From Knufia peltigerae (Eukaryota > Ascomycota > Eurotiomycetes > Chaetothyriales > Trichomeriaceae): a DNA stretch of 64,000 nucleotides. The DNA lies in NCBI GenBank assembly GCA_030247855.1, contig JAPDRN010000033.1:124001-188000 (forward strand), read 5' to 3'. A model generated the notes under the pieces. That model did not search any database and was not told the DNA's origin. It saw only the letters and a program-made list of their open reading frames with translations. Below are positions 32,671-44,900 of the stretch, piece after piece. Every line of letters starts with the position of its first letter. The first letter of the stretch is position 1. Made by a program: the position numbers and the translations under genes.

Positions 32671-34288
32671 TCATTGTACAACCGTAATGACGCAGCCTTC
32701 GGCCAAGTTCAGTAATCGTTCCCTTGCTCTAGCTGCTGAGGGGATATCGTTCTCCAGATTTTGCACCAAGTCTCCCAAGAACGTCAGTAGCCGCTTTGCC
32801 TCGGATCGATACAGTCCACTGTCGTACAGAGAGGCGTTGTAGATGATTTGTCCAACGCCGAGCAGTTGGTGTACAATCTGGCTACTGGCGACCTTGAACA
32901 TGATGAGTGGTGCTTTGGTCACTTCTTCGAGGAAGCTCTCCGCGATGGACATGACCTCCCGGGCGGGAGCTTGGCAGTAGAGCAAGACCATGATGTTGAC
33001 CAGAGTCTCGGTGCAGGCGATCTGGACGGCCATGTACTTGCACCTGTTACTTTGGAGTTGGTTACTATCGTCATCTTCTGGTCCAGACCCTGGCTGCTCG
33101 GACAGAGAAGATAGTATCCGAGGTTTGTTCTGTTTGAGTCGAGCCAGACTGTCGAGCAGCGTCGCGGGCGAAGGTCGTTCGCAGAGGGCTGCAAACACCG
33201 CGTTGCGACTCCTGCAGCCCCTGAGGCTGAAGATGGCGTACTCCAACAGCCGAAAAAGGTCGGTGATGTAGTCCCAGCCCGCGGTCCAGGCGTAGGTCTC
33301 GGGTGCCATGGCGGGCGTCAGGCGAGGGTACAGGACCGACACCTGGGCCTCGGGCATGCGCACCGTGTGACCCAGCACGCACGCGGAGTGGATCTCGAGG
33401 CGGTACACGCACCAGAACAGCCGTCTCCGGTCGTCTATGTCACCCAACGAGAGGTCTCGGGGCCAGCGGCTCTCGTCGTGGAAGGCGCACTGAGCGACCA
33501 AAGCATGGTACAGGCCGAGGTACTGGTGGAGCTCGCTGTGGTTGCCGTACAGCAACGAGTACACCGCCAAGAGACCGAAAGAGCGCAAGGAATCAAGGTC
33601 CTGCGGTTGACCGATCTGGACCGGTATCTTGGACACGGCTTCCGAGTAGTACCTGCCGCTGTCGTGGTCGGGCAGGCCTTCGAGTAACGTGGAGTCAAAG
33701 ACGGCGTTGAGCGCGACGGCCTGGGAGCTGACTGCACAGAGCGCCATCAGCAGCATGTATGATGGACTGTCTGGGTCCGGGATGTCATCCTGCCAGCGCG
33801 TCAACAGGTCGTTCTCCGGCAGAAATGGGAAACTGCGGGAAAACTTGTCAGCGTTTATCGCACACCGCCAGCACCAGCACCCAAGCAAGCAAAGACAGGA
33901 TAAGGGCGAGAGAGTCAATTACTGACTAGCACTGGTACGTAGTGTTACAGTAGATTCGTATCAGCCGTTGTATGGCATCCAATGATTCGAGTTCGGTGTT
34001 TCGATCCCCCTCGCTGTGGTTTGCGCGGTTGTCGTCGCCGCCGCCGCCGTCGTCGTCAGGTGATTGTTGTTGCTGGACTGCTATCTTCTTTGGCTTCCTG
34101 CCTCTTCGACGAACAGGTCGGTTCAAGGTGCACTGAGCCCCGTAGTCGGTGCAAGTGAGACAACCAGCCTCAGGGCCGAGACTTGTTCCATCTGGCGCCC
34201 GACGACGGCATTTGAGACCCCTTGTGTGGCAGAAATCGCAGGCCCGTGATGCGCGTTGCCTGGCCTCGTCCTGCTTAGGAGGGTGCAT
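32671..34288 (-). CDS. Zn2Cys6 transcription factor 1
   Basis: Nuclear DNA-binding regulator. Exon 1 (34288-33939) and exon 2 (33832-32671) join across a 106-nt GTACCA..CCGCAG intron to 503 residues, in phase. The zinc cluster is Cys17, 20, 27, 43, 46 and 53 (C-x2-C-x6-C-x15-C-x2-C-x6-C); the central loop is longer than the usual 5-9 residues. A basic linker (RPVRRRGRKPKK) and Gln/Asp/Gly-rich stretch follow. The middle and C-terminal part (FPFLPENDLL, SYMLLMALCAVSSQAVAL, RRRLFWCVYRLE) matches the fungal-specific regulatory domain. It is divergent from VAO copy 2 with a 1-kb shared upstream region, so that oxidase is a natural target. Confidence 0.85.
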
Positions 34289-35305
34289 GTCGAGATCGAG
34301 GGCGTCCTACTGCGACACTATCCACTTCTCAGCGAGAAAGGAGGAGTACGGGGTTGATTGGGGCAATTTATCAGTTGGACTATTGTGTCTTGTATGTGGA
34401 TGATAGCTTGCATCATCATCAACTGCTATTTTCTTTTTTTTTGCAATTAACAGTGGTTAAATTCGATAAGGCTGATAACAGCCAAACACAGTAAGGCGTC
34501 CATACTCCGTGCTGATTGGCTGCTCTTTGGCAGTCTCTCTTATCGTGTTGGTGAACGGATAATGACTGTACGTAATTGTGATCATGGAGTATGAATAAAT
34601 TGAATGTATGCATAATGTTTTTGATAGACGAGTCTTCGACCACTGCAGCGAAGCTCTCATCGATGAGTCATCAAGTCGCCGTCACAGCCTCGTACGGAGA
34701 CGGAATAATGTACCTCCGGACAAGTCGATTTTGGTCGCGTTGACACGGTGAGCTCGTCAACTTTGATTCCTTTCCTACAATACAACGCGTCTTGAATTAA
34801 AGTACCAAAACGATGTCGTTTTTACTACCATGCCTAATAGCTTCGATTAAGGGATCCCATTGCACCCCGACAATACGATGGGTACTCCGTATTCGTTGCC
34901 TAATTGCATTGACTGTGTCGGAAGCAAGTCTCTTTTTTCAAGGGTGATGGCACCTACATCCCCAAAGTCTTCGTCTGTAATGCCCACATCGCTTCACCCA
35001 CACCTGCTTAGGAAACATGGGGTCGAGTGCTTCCCGTATTCACCTCTCTTCTCCCAGCAGTCCAAGCCTCTGCGTGCCTTCAGCCCGTGGGGAACCTTGG
35101 CTTTGCCCACACCATCTCCAAACATTGCGGGGGTGACTCCGTAGAACGGGGTGAATCTGGCGGGATCGATCACCCGCCTGTTCAGCACTTGACCTTATGA
35201 GGGCGTCGGAGATTTAAATACATCTTGCAATTCCCCAGGGAGTCTCATTGCTTTGATCTGCCGAGAAGGTGTTGAAGATCCGTTCCTGATACTTCCAATA
35301 TCAAG
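34289..35305. promoter_or_regulatory. Divergent promoter, Zn2Cys6 factor 1 / VAO copy 2
   Basis: A 1,017-bp region between head-to-head starts. It contains CCAAT-type boxes (for example attgg near 34514), several isolated CGG/CCG triplets and a TATA-like TTTAAATA at 35213-35220, 86 bp before the VAO ATG. No coding sequence is seen. Confidence 0.5.
35213..35220 (+). promoter_or_regulatory. TATA-like box of VAO copy 2
   Basis: TTTAAATA about 90 bp upstream of ATG 35306, a usual distance for a fungal TATA element. Evidence is sequence and position only. Confidence 0.45.
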
Positions 35306-37426
<2,121 letters not shown>

Positions 37427-37958
37427 GTTTATGCTCGTCTCTCAGCAAGATATCTCAATGGCATACATACTCGTTGTGAATGCAGTTCACACATGTCTGA
37501 TACAAAATCACAATGAAGTTTGTTCGTACTGTCTCATTTATTTTACATATTACCATCTGATTTTGACATGTCACATTTTGCAGAGAGGTGATATATTGAT
37601 AGAGTACCCCCATTTTTGGTTGGGTCACATCCATGACGCCGCGCTGTCTATGGTGGCTGCTTGAGTCGACCCCTCCGCAATCTGAGCCTCATCATTTTTC
37701 CTGCCAGAACTGTCATGACAGGCCTGGCGAAAGGAGTGTCGAGCGTACGAAACCCGTGCTTCAATCAAATGCAGAGCCAAGAGAATGTGTGAGAGAGAGA
37801 GTGTGTGTACGGCATTGTTGCATTGTTGTTTGCCGAGAAGGAAGAGGTGAAGGAATGAATCCATCTTCGAAAGGGTTGAAGTTGTTGCTCACTGGAGGGT
37901 GTGTGTCTTTTGGATATCGAGAGAGATTCTCTTTGATCCCGGATTGGACAAGCTGCCC
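37427..37958. other. Convergent 3' intergenic region
   Basis: Tail-to-tail between VAO copy 2 and the Egh16-like gene. It contains a short (GA)/(GT)-rich run near 37790-37810 and no supported gene. Confidence 0.6.
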
Positions 37959-38922
37959 TCAGTACCGTGTTCCATGTCTGTATGCAATTGCGGCGGCTGT
38001 GTCACGTTCGATACGAGACACTTGTCGGCGGACCTGGCGCTTCCTCTGCGCGTCTTCACGCAGCTCCGCGAGCTTTTCAGCCGGGCTGACATTATCATCG
38101 CCATTGTTGTCCGCAGCGATGTCTGAGGCCGAGCCAGTGGCTGTGTTGTTGGCCGTGTTGGTGGTGGCTGCAACTGTGCTGTTTGAGGCAGCAGAGCCAG
38201 CCGTGGCACCTTGAGACATTTGCACCGGAACCACTCCGCCAAAGGGACCTGCCAATGCTGGATTCTGGCATCTGACCATGCAGACATTCTGTTGGCCCGC
38301 AACAGCGCCTGTGCAGGTCTGACCTGCAGGAACGGCGGCAGCGAGAGCCTGGCAACAATTAGCAAACATCAAGACGCCAGGATCTCCCGAATCAATACTT
38401 ACATGGTCAGTCTCGGAGCCTTTTTGATTCCTGCCGCGTTTGCCTGGCACTTGCTGAGTTACGGCCATCTGCCTTTGTCAGAGAGAGAGACTTGTCTCAG
38501 CATCACCGTTTGCTTACTTGTGTCCACGTGGTCCCTGCTCCATCGGCATTGATCATACAAGTGTAAGGACCAGCACCGTCGGCGTTCACTTGGTGAAGAG
38601 TCATCTGAACCTCGCCACCCGGTGTGATCTGAGGAAGCGTACCCCCGCTCTCAGCAAGAATAGCAGCAGTCCCACTTTCGGGGTCGTTATCACCACCTTC
38701 GAGAGTCTCGCCGAAGGTATCGGCCTGATCGCCCTTGAAACGAGTGGTGTCTTGTTGAAAGGGACGTCGTCTGGTGCCATCACGTGGAGTCGACGAGTCG
38801 ATGCCGAGAGCAGTGCCATTGCCACCAGCATCACCAGTTGCAGCAATGATACACCCATGTCCAGCGACTAGTTCGACAATGGAGAGAAGTCCAAACACAA
38901 ACAAGGGTTTATACGCAACCAT
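37959..38922 (-). CDS. Egh16/Gas1-like secreted protein (appressorium-associated family)
   Basis: Exons 38922-38518, 38468-38403 and 38348-37959 give 286 residues; introns are 49 and 54 nt. The start is ATG 38922 (MVAYKPLF); a TTG seven codons upstream was rejected. A signal peptide ([17 protein letters not shown]) precedes [15 protein letters not shown], the conserved start of the mature protein. Later landmarks are [21 protein letters not shown], then [23 protein letters not shown] and [10 protein letters not shown], with paired cysteines. The C-terminal 80 residues are Ala/Thr/Asn-rich and then basic. Relatives (Blumeria Egh16, Magnaporthe Gas1/Mas3) are expressed during appressorium formation; the molecular activity is not established. 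A TATA-like element lies 133 bp upstream. Confidence 0.85.
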
Positions 38923-40062
38923 TGTGAAAGTCCAGAAGCGCAATACAGGACCAGCCTTGGGTGAAGATAATGATGTAGATAAAGAAAGACAGGTGGTGAT
39001 GCAAACGAAATGATTGATGTGATGAGAGGGATGAGTTGCCGAGTGCGTACATTCTACTTATACCTTTCCACTGCAGCGACTGAATACTTCCATTTAGCTT
39101 CCAACCATTCACTGCTCTGCTCATATGACACATGCTACAGCCGCCTCGTTCGCTGAGACATCTTTTGAATTATTTGAAATCCCAACTTTGTGAGGCTATG
39201 CCAATGAACAAACCTACTATACTGAAGCGAAGATAGAACCAATACATCAACGGATGATAGCTCTTTTTCAAGACTATACTCAGTGCCCGACTGATAGACC
39301 GAGGAACGGTAATCGCTCACTTGCTTCCTATTGGTGGTTTCGTAGAATCGTGATTGCCGATAGCTGTTTCGGGTCGAAGATAAACCCATGCAGGGGGTTT
39401 CTTTTCTTGAACTTTGTGCTGTTTCGACGCATGGGCGATACCTCAATCGGGATAGCTAAGACTGGATAGGATGAGACTAATAGTGTTTTGGGTAGAGGGC
39501 AGCGGTGTTGTGATGCATGGAAAGTATAGACAAGCACTTCCAGGCTCTCCTGCCCTTCCGGATGCGAGCTATCCTGTGGGGGATCTGCCTAAGCGAGAGG
39601 GCACTAAGAATCGCTGGACTCGGGGAAGCATATTGTCGACGAGGAATGAAACCTGAGGCTGAAAAGTCCGTTGTATCAAGACTCCTATTTGGGTAAGTCC
39701 CAGCGAGCCGAAGGAACGGCGCCCAGCGGACCCACTCTGGGGTAAGCAGGGAATGTTTCATGGCGCCACTATCGCTATCGATGGTGGCTTAGCAGTTGGT
39801 ATCAGGCCGGAGATGCAAGAACGGACGAGGCATGCTCTGAATTAGGTGGATAACTTCAGAGGAAGCGAGCAAATGATTTAGGGTAGATTCATTCGGAGAC
39901 ATTCTTTTCCGGTCTGAGGCTCTCAGGAACTATGGTGGCTTATCCTCGCATTGGTTTCGGCTTTTTCTACTTTCGTCCACCCGAGGGTGACTACATGGCA
40001 CTGTTTTCGAACCTTTTGAACCAACATGTCTTTGTTCTTGTGTACTACCAACCAGTCCTGTC
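38923..40062. other. Intergenic, Egh16-like promoter and SDR 3' region
   Basis: About 1.1 kb. It holds a TATA-like TATAAGTA (minus strand, 39062-39055) for the Egh16-like gene. Short frames on both strands lack conserved sequence. Confidence 0.5.
39055..39062 (-). promoter_or_regulatory. TATA-like box of the Egh16-like gene
   Basis: TATAAGTA on the minus strand, about 133 bp upstream of the ATG at 38922. Confidence 0.4.
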
Positions 40063-40996
40063 TCACAACGCCATTCTCACCTTCAAGAGGTCGCCTTGTA
40101 TGATGGCCTCCTTCTTGGCCAGCATCTCCTCCATATCCCATCTGGAATCGACATATCTACATGCCAACCACTCCCTCCTCTCCTTTGTCAGGAATACTAG
40201 AGTGTCTGCCACCATCTGCGGCGTGTCTGTCAATCGGTCATGGTACTGGGCTGGGAAATCCGGAGCCATGTCCGTCATGACGCCGCCCGGTGCGATCGCG
40301 TAGGCGAGAAGCCCCTCTGGCCCGTACTCGGCCATCAAGTAGTTGTTGAGCTTCAACACGGCCTGTTTCGTCGTTTCGTACGCCGAGCCTCCGGGGAGCG
40401 TGAAGTGTGCTGACACGCTCGAGAGAACGATCAATGTCTTCTCCTGGCTCTTGAGCAGCAGTGGTAAGAAGGCGCGCGATACGAGATACGGACCCTTGAC
40501 GTTGACCTCCCAGCAGCGCCACCACTTGACCGGATCAGACTCCCCTATGGGCGTGTAGGGAGCCATCCAGCCAGCGTTGTTGATGAGGATGTCCACTCTG
40601 GGAAACGCGGCCTGCACGGCATCGGCTGCCTGCGCGACTGAATCTTCATCAGTCACGTCGACTTTGAGCGCCAGCAGTTGGGGCTCGGCGCGCCCTGCTC
40701 CCTTTGCGGCTTCGAGAATATCCTTTTGCACCGGGGCCGCGTCCAGCAGGTCTAGCACGGCGATGCCAGAGGCGCCGCCTTTGGCGTACGAGATGGCCAT
40801 GGCCTTGCCTAGCCCCCTGGCTGCGCCCGTGATGACTACATATCTGCCCTTAAGATCGGCTTTCAACGGGTCGATAGCTGGATACGTGTCGTTGTGTTCG
40901 GTTGAAACGAATCCATAGCCTGAGCAAGAGTCAGTACCGCGCATGTATTTCACTTGATTGGCAGCATTTCTATTCCCTACCTGTACTGGGGTCCAT
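40063..40996 (-). CDS. Short-chain dehydrogenase/reductase (SDR)
   Basis: NAD(P)-dependent oxidoreductase. Exon 1 (40996-40981) encodes MDPST plus one base. A 61-nt GTAGGG..CTCAG intron follows, then exon 2 (40919-40063), giving 290 residues. The join makes GYGFVSTEHNDTYPAIDP, a start typical of this fungal SDR subgroup. The cofactor loop is TGAARGLG (36-43), NNAG is at 119-122, the catalytic Ser is in LSSVS (about 172-175), and Tyr186/Lys190 lie in YETTK. Asp61 (VLDLLD) after beta-2 favours NAD over NADP. It is head-to-head with the CoA ligase gene (567 bp), marking the left border of the proposed cluster. Confidence 0.88.
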
Positions 40997-41563
40997 CCCG
41001 GCGTGTTCAAATTGTTTCGTAGTGGGCTTCAGTGAAGGAAGAGCTCAGAGGAAATATTTTTGGCCACTGACATCGACAATAGACCAAGTCAAATTCTGTT
41101 GCTTATCAATAATACTGGTTCTACCTCAGCCTCAGTGACTCTGTTCGATCATCGATCCATGTCCCTGAAGTCCGGGGTTTCGCCCAGAGCCTCCATCATC
41201 TGGGAACGTAGAAGCAATCTAGAGTCATGCCCCCACCTTGCTGCAGTCCGTGTCCTTCAGCTTCGAACGGACTCAACGAGTTAGGGGCCGGATGTGGCGT
41301 TTTGTGATTTGTTGAGGCGGTTCGGAAACCATGGACAAATTGACCGCTAAATCCGAGAAGCATTCACGGAGTATTCCATCATGAAACGTTCATTCTTAGT
41401 CATCATCCCTATTCCTGCGGATAGGTCGGCCTGAGGTATGGCAGTGTTGTATGCGCCTCGGGGAGGTAGTTTTGTGATCGATAGCTGAGTAAGGGTGGTT
41501 TTATCTGGTCAGAACCCAGTAGATGCTGACACTGGCGCAGTTGAGTAGAATAGAGTCGCAATC
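40997..41563. promoter_or_regulatory. Divergent promoter, SDR / CoA ligase
   Basis: A 567-bp region between outward-facing starts. It has a CCG-N6-CCG element at 41344-41355 and other isolated CGG triplets. Confidence 0.5.
41344..41355 (+). promoter_or_regulatory. Candidate Zn2Cys6 site CCG-N6-CCG
   Basis: ccg ctaaat ccg in the SDR/CoA-ligase divergent promoter, in the same orientation and spacing as the elements at 44676, 48033, 49204 and 52111. Confidence 0.35.
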
Positions 41564-43222
41564 ATGACCTTTACCTCGCCCTGGCCGCATCTCGACATTC
41601 CAAAATGCAACATTTTGTCCTATCTCTTTCCTCAAGCCGTGACGCCTTCGGACCAGCCAGTATGGATCAATGCTTCCAACCCTTCCGACAGCCTCTCGCC
41701 GGCACAGATGCTGTCCTGGATCAAGCGGTTCGCTGTCGGCTTGGATAGGTTGGGTGTCGCAGAGAGAGAAGTAATTCTGGTGCTCAGCCCGAACCAAATC
41801 CCGGTCAGCATTGTGTACTTGGCTGCGGCAGGGTCCAAACGCTGCTTCACGGGAGTCAATCCCATCTACACCGTCTCCGAGGTGGCCCATCAGATGAAAG
41901 CGATCCAAGCAGCCGTGGTTCTCGTTCACCCTGCGCTTCTCAAGACCGGCATGGCCGCAGCCAAATTGGCCAACGTGCCCGCCGACCGCATTTTCTCCTT
42001 TTCCAACGTCGAAGACCGAACGGCTGCAAGTCAAGGCGTTCGAGACTGGCTATCGATCCTCGCGTCTGAGGGTGATGCAGATTCATGGCAGTGGGATCCT
42101 CTTCACGGAGACGAGGCAGCTCAAACGACGGCGGTTGTCAACTTTTCGAGTGGTACGACTGGCCTTCCAAAAGGTGTCTGCATCACGCATTATAATCTGG
42201 TCGCCAATAGTGCCCAGGCAATCATCAATGAATCACATGGCAAACAACATCAGACAGAAGAAAAATGGTTGGCATTCCTACCGCTTTACCACGCTTATTC
42301 GCAGCTCTTCACTATCAATATCGCCTGTAAGCTTCAAGCTAAAGTATACATCATGCCGAAATTCGTTTTTGAAGATTTCCTGAGGCATATCGAGAAATTC
42401 AAGATTACCACCATCCAGCTGGTCCCACCAATTGTCGTGATGATGGCAAAGCGCCCGGAAACGGCCAGATACAACCTGAGAAGTGTCAAGAGCATGGTCT
42501 CTGGTGCTGCACCTCTCTCAAGTGATCTACAAAATGAATTCATCAACCGGTTCGGAGTAAAGCTGCGTCAGGCCTTTGGTATGTCGGAAACGACTTGTGC
42601 CGGGATCATGACTCCACGTGGAGCGAAGAACATCGTTGGCAGCATCGGATGTCTTTTGCCAAACACAGAAGCCAGGCTCATAGGTGAGGACGGCGAGGAA
42701 ATCATCAAGGACAACCAGCCTGGCGAGTTGTGTCTGAGAGGACCGCAAATAATGTCGGAGTATTGGCGAAACAAAGAAGCCACACGTGACAGTCTCCACG
42801 ACGGTTGGCTCAAGACTGGCGATGTCGCTCTGGTGAGAGAAGGAAGGTGGTGGATAGTAGACCGGAAGAAGGAGTTGATCAAAGTAAACGGTCTTCAGGT
42901 AGCGCCTGCCGAGTTAGAGGCAGTCTTGTTGGAGCATCCAGACGTAACGGATGCCGCGGTAGTAGGTATGATGATTCACGACGAGGAGTCGCCACGAGCC
43001 TACGTTGTTCTCTCTGAAAGGTCAAAAGGCAAAATTAAAGCCGCAGACATCCAAGATTTTGTTGCAGGAAAGGTTGCAAAACACAAACAACTATCTGGCG
43101 GAGTTCAATTCATCGATGAGGTGCCGAAGCTGGCCAGCGGCAAGATTGTAAGAAAGGTGCTTAAAGAATGGGCTAAGAGGGACGCAAAGGCTATCGGGAG
43201 CACAGTCAAGGCCAGACTATGA
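41564..43222 (+). CDS. Acyl/aryl-CoA ligase (4-coumarate-CoA ligase-like), PTS1 end
   Basis: Activates a carboxylic acid with ATP and CoA through an acyl-adenylate. A single exon of 552 residues. ANL-superfamily motifs appear in order: NFSSGTTGLPKGV (about 194-206), the substrate-pocket region, FGMSETTCAG, GWLKTGDVA, VDRKKELIKVNG hinge and PKLASGKIVRK with the catalytic lysine near the end. The order and length fit 4CL-like and luciferase-like fungal enzymes. The last three residues are ARL, matching the peroxisomal PTS1 consensus [SAC]-[KRH]-L, so the product is probably peroxisomal. With the nearby acyl-CoA dehydrogenase and SDR it could feed a CoA-dependent chain-shortening route; the exact acid cannot be told from sequence. 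Confidence 0.9.
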   Translation: MTFTSPWPHLDIPKCNILSYLFPQAVTPSDQPVWINASNPSDSLSPAQMLSWIKRFAVGLDRLGVAEREVILVLSPNQIPVSIVYLAAAGSKRCFTGVNPIYTVSEVAHQMKAIQAAVVLVHPALLKTGMAAAKLANVPADRIFSFSNVEDRTAASQGVRDWLSILASEGDADSWQWDPLHGDEAAQTTAVVNFSSGTTGLPKGVCITHYNLVANSAQAIINESHGKQHQTEEKWLAFLPLYHAYSQLFTINIACKLQAKVYIMPKFVFEDFLRHIEKFKITTIQLVPPIVVMMAKRPETARYNLRSVKSMVSGAAPLSSDLQNEFINRFGVKLRQAFGMSETTCAGIMTPRGAKNIVGSIGCLLPNTEARLIGEDGEEIIKDNQPGELCLRGPQIMSEYWRNKEATRDSLHDGWLKTGDVALVREGRWWIVDRKKELIKVNGLQVAPAELEAVLLEHPDVTDAAVVGMMIHDEESPRAYVVLSERSKGKIKAADIQDFVAGKVAKHKQLSGGVQFIDEVPKLASGKIVRKVLKEWAKRDAKAIGSTVKARL

Positions 43223-43588
43223 TTTTTGCGCTACATGATTGTTTCGCAGTAGACGTGGAGAGGGAAGACCAAGAGAGGTTATCCAGCACCTGTAATCAGG
43301 CTAGAATGATCCATGGATGGGAAAGGTAATGCCTTTTCATCGCGTAAGACCCTGGTGTCTTGAGCTTGATAATAGTGGTTGTAGATAGGAGCAAGTCATT
43401 GTGTCAATAGGTGATGGTATAGCAATAGATTGAAATTCATGGATAAACATGGACTAGGAATAGACAGGATATCTCTCTTCTTGATCATGAATTCTGAGGA
43501 AAGTAGTACCCCTTGCTGTCTTTGACCTCAATAAGATCTCCGACGACAGATGTTGTTCGGAAAAGACATCAAAATATGATATCTGTTC
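43223..43588. other. Convergent 3' intergenic region
   Basis: Tail-to-tail between the CoA ligase and the minus-strand hydrolase. Nothing coding is seen. Confidence 0.6.
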
Positions 43589-44488
43589 CTATTTATGGAG
43601 GAGATATTGCGCAAAAAACTCCTTGGCTGCAAATGTGGCATTATCTTTTGAGGTCATGTAGGGTGAGAAGTGGTGACCCTCGATCATAATAAGAGACTTG
43701 GGCTCATTTGCCGCGTCGTATGCTTCGCGCTGACCAGGCAGGAAATCTTGTTCAGCAAGGACGAACCGTAGTGGTGTCGGGGCAATCATTTTGACAAGAG
43801 GGATCACATCGATCATGCTGGTGGGCTGGTAGGTCTGCAGGGTCAAGCGTCCTGTGTAGTTTCGGAGCTCTTCTTTGGTCATTTGTTTGATGTAGCCATC
43901 CTTGACATCGTCGCCTGTCGGTTTGACAAAGGGAACATAGCGTGGTTCTTTCCCCAATGTCCTATTCTTGTGGTCATCAGCTAGTTCACGTTGATATCGA
44001 TCCAAGTTGTCCCCATATCCAGCCATTCGGGCAGCCAAAGCTGCGTGCCACTTGATGACAGGCGTCTGTGCGAGCACCGCTTTGACTCTACGGTCCAATG
44101 CTGCCAAAGCCAGTACATCTCTCCCGCCTAGACTGGTACCCCAGATTCCGATTTCGCCGGGATCGATATCGGTCAGGGAAGAGGCATAACTGATGGCGCT
44201 CCTCCAGTCTTCGATGCGACCATGATGAGATACTTCGTCTCGTGGGAGGCCATCACTGTCTCCAACGTTGCGATAGTCGAAGGAAAGCCCAGCAATACCA
44301 ACTCCAACCAAAGCATCGACAACCTCAGGAATAGTCCACTCCTTGAGAGCACCCAGCCCATGACCAAGGATGACAATGGGAAATGGTCCTTCACCACTGG
44401 GTAGACGCAGCACGCCACGAATGGTTATTCCGTCCGAAAGGAATTCAACTGAACGCTGCTTCGCGCCTTGATCCGTGGAAGCAGCCAT
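43589..44488 (-). CDS. Alpha/beta hydrolase (fungal polyketide-transferase/thiohydrolase-like)
   Basis: Serine hydrolase, 299 residues in one exon from ATG 44488 (MAASTDQG); an upstream in-frame TTG was rejected. The oxyanion region is LGHGLGALKEW, the nucleophile is Ser119 in GTSLGG, the acid is probably the Asp in LAEQDFLPG, and the base is a His in EGHHFSPY. The segment GLSFDYRNVGDSDG is characteristic of a fungal group that includes thioester hydrolases/transferases of metabolite clusters as well as plain esterases. It could release an acyl group from CoA or cleave an ester or lactone. It is divergent from the Zn2Cys6 regulator 2 gene. Confidence 0.85.
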   Translation of the reverse strand: MAASTDQGAKQRSVEFLSDGITIRGVLRLPSGEGPFPIVILGHGLGALKEWTIPEVVDALVGVGIAGLSFDYRNVGDSDGLPRDEVSHHGRIEDWRSAISYASSLTDIDPGEIGIWGTSLGGRDVLALAALDRRVKAVLAQTPVIKWHAALAARMAGYGDNLDRYQRELADDHKNRTLGKEPRYVPFVKPTGDDVKDGYIKQMTKEELRNYTGRLTLQTYQPTSMIDVIPLVKMIAPTPLRFVLAEQDFLPGQREAYDAANEPKSLIMIEGHHFSPYMTSKDNATFAAKEFFAQYLLHK

Positions 44489-44900
44489 GTCGTAGATCTT
44501 GATCAACTGTAGTTGCGAAATGCATCGCGGGATTGACCTCCATTCTGTTTGTGGAGGGATATATTACTCCCGTGAGAAGCAGCCTTGCATGGCATAATGC
44601 AATAGTGGAGCATAGGCCAGAAGCGTTTGAGTTGTTCGCATTCACTGATGCTTGGTGTAAAATCCGAAAATTTGTCCGGCTTCTCCGGGGCCAAGGAGTT
44701 GTCACCCCGCCAAGTACTACCATCTCCGGACCTCGGGTGGCGTGGAGGAAATTTGCTCATTGACCCCATGGTCTTCTTCAGAACTTGGACTCTTCCCCGG
44801 ATGCCACTACCCCAGAGGATTGAGTCGTTGCTAATCTCTCCACGAGAGCGAAGCGAGGATGATGCGGTGAACCACGAAGCTGCGACACTAGCGACACACG
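44489..44900. promoter_or_regulatory. Divergent promoter, hydrolase / Zn2Cys6 regulator 2
   Basis: A 412-bp region rich in CCG/CGG triplets. It includes the 14-mer gtccggcttctccg (44674-44687) that recurs upstream of the P450 gene. Confidence 0.55.
44676..44687 (+). promoter_or_regulatory. Candidate Zn2Cys6 site CCG-N6-CCG
   Basis: ccg gcttct ccg, embedded in a 14-mer identical to that at 49202-49215. Its position in the regulator's own divergent promoter would allow autoregulation. Confidence 0.4.

Noticed and set aside
33303..33710. Plus-strand ORFs (up to 135 codons) opposite Zn2Cys6 factor 1
   Set aside because: Antisense shadows of a GC-rich region of the regulatory domain.
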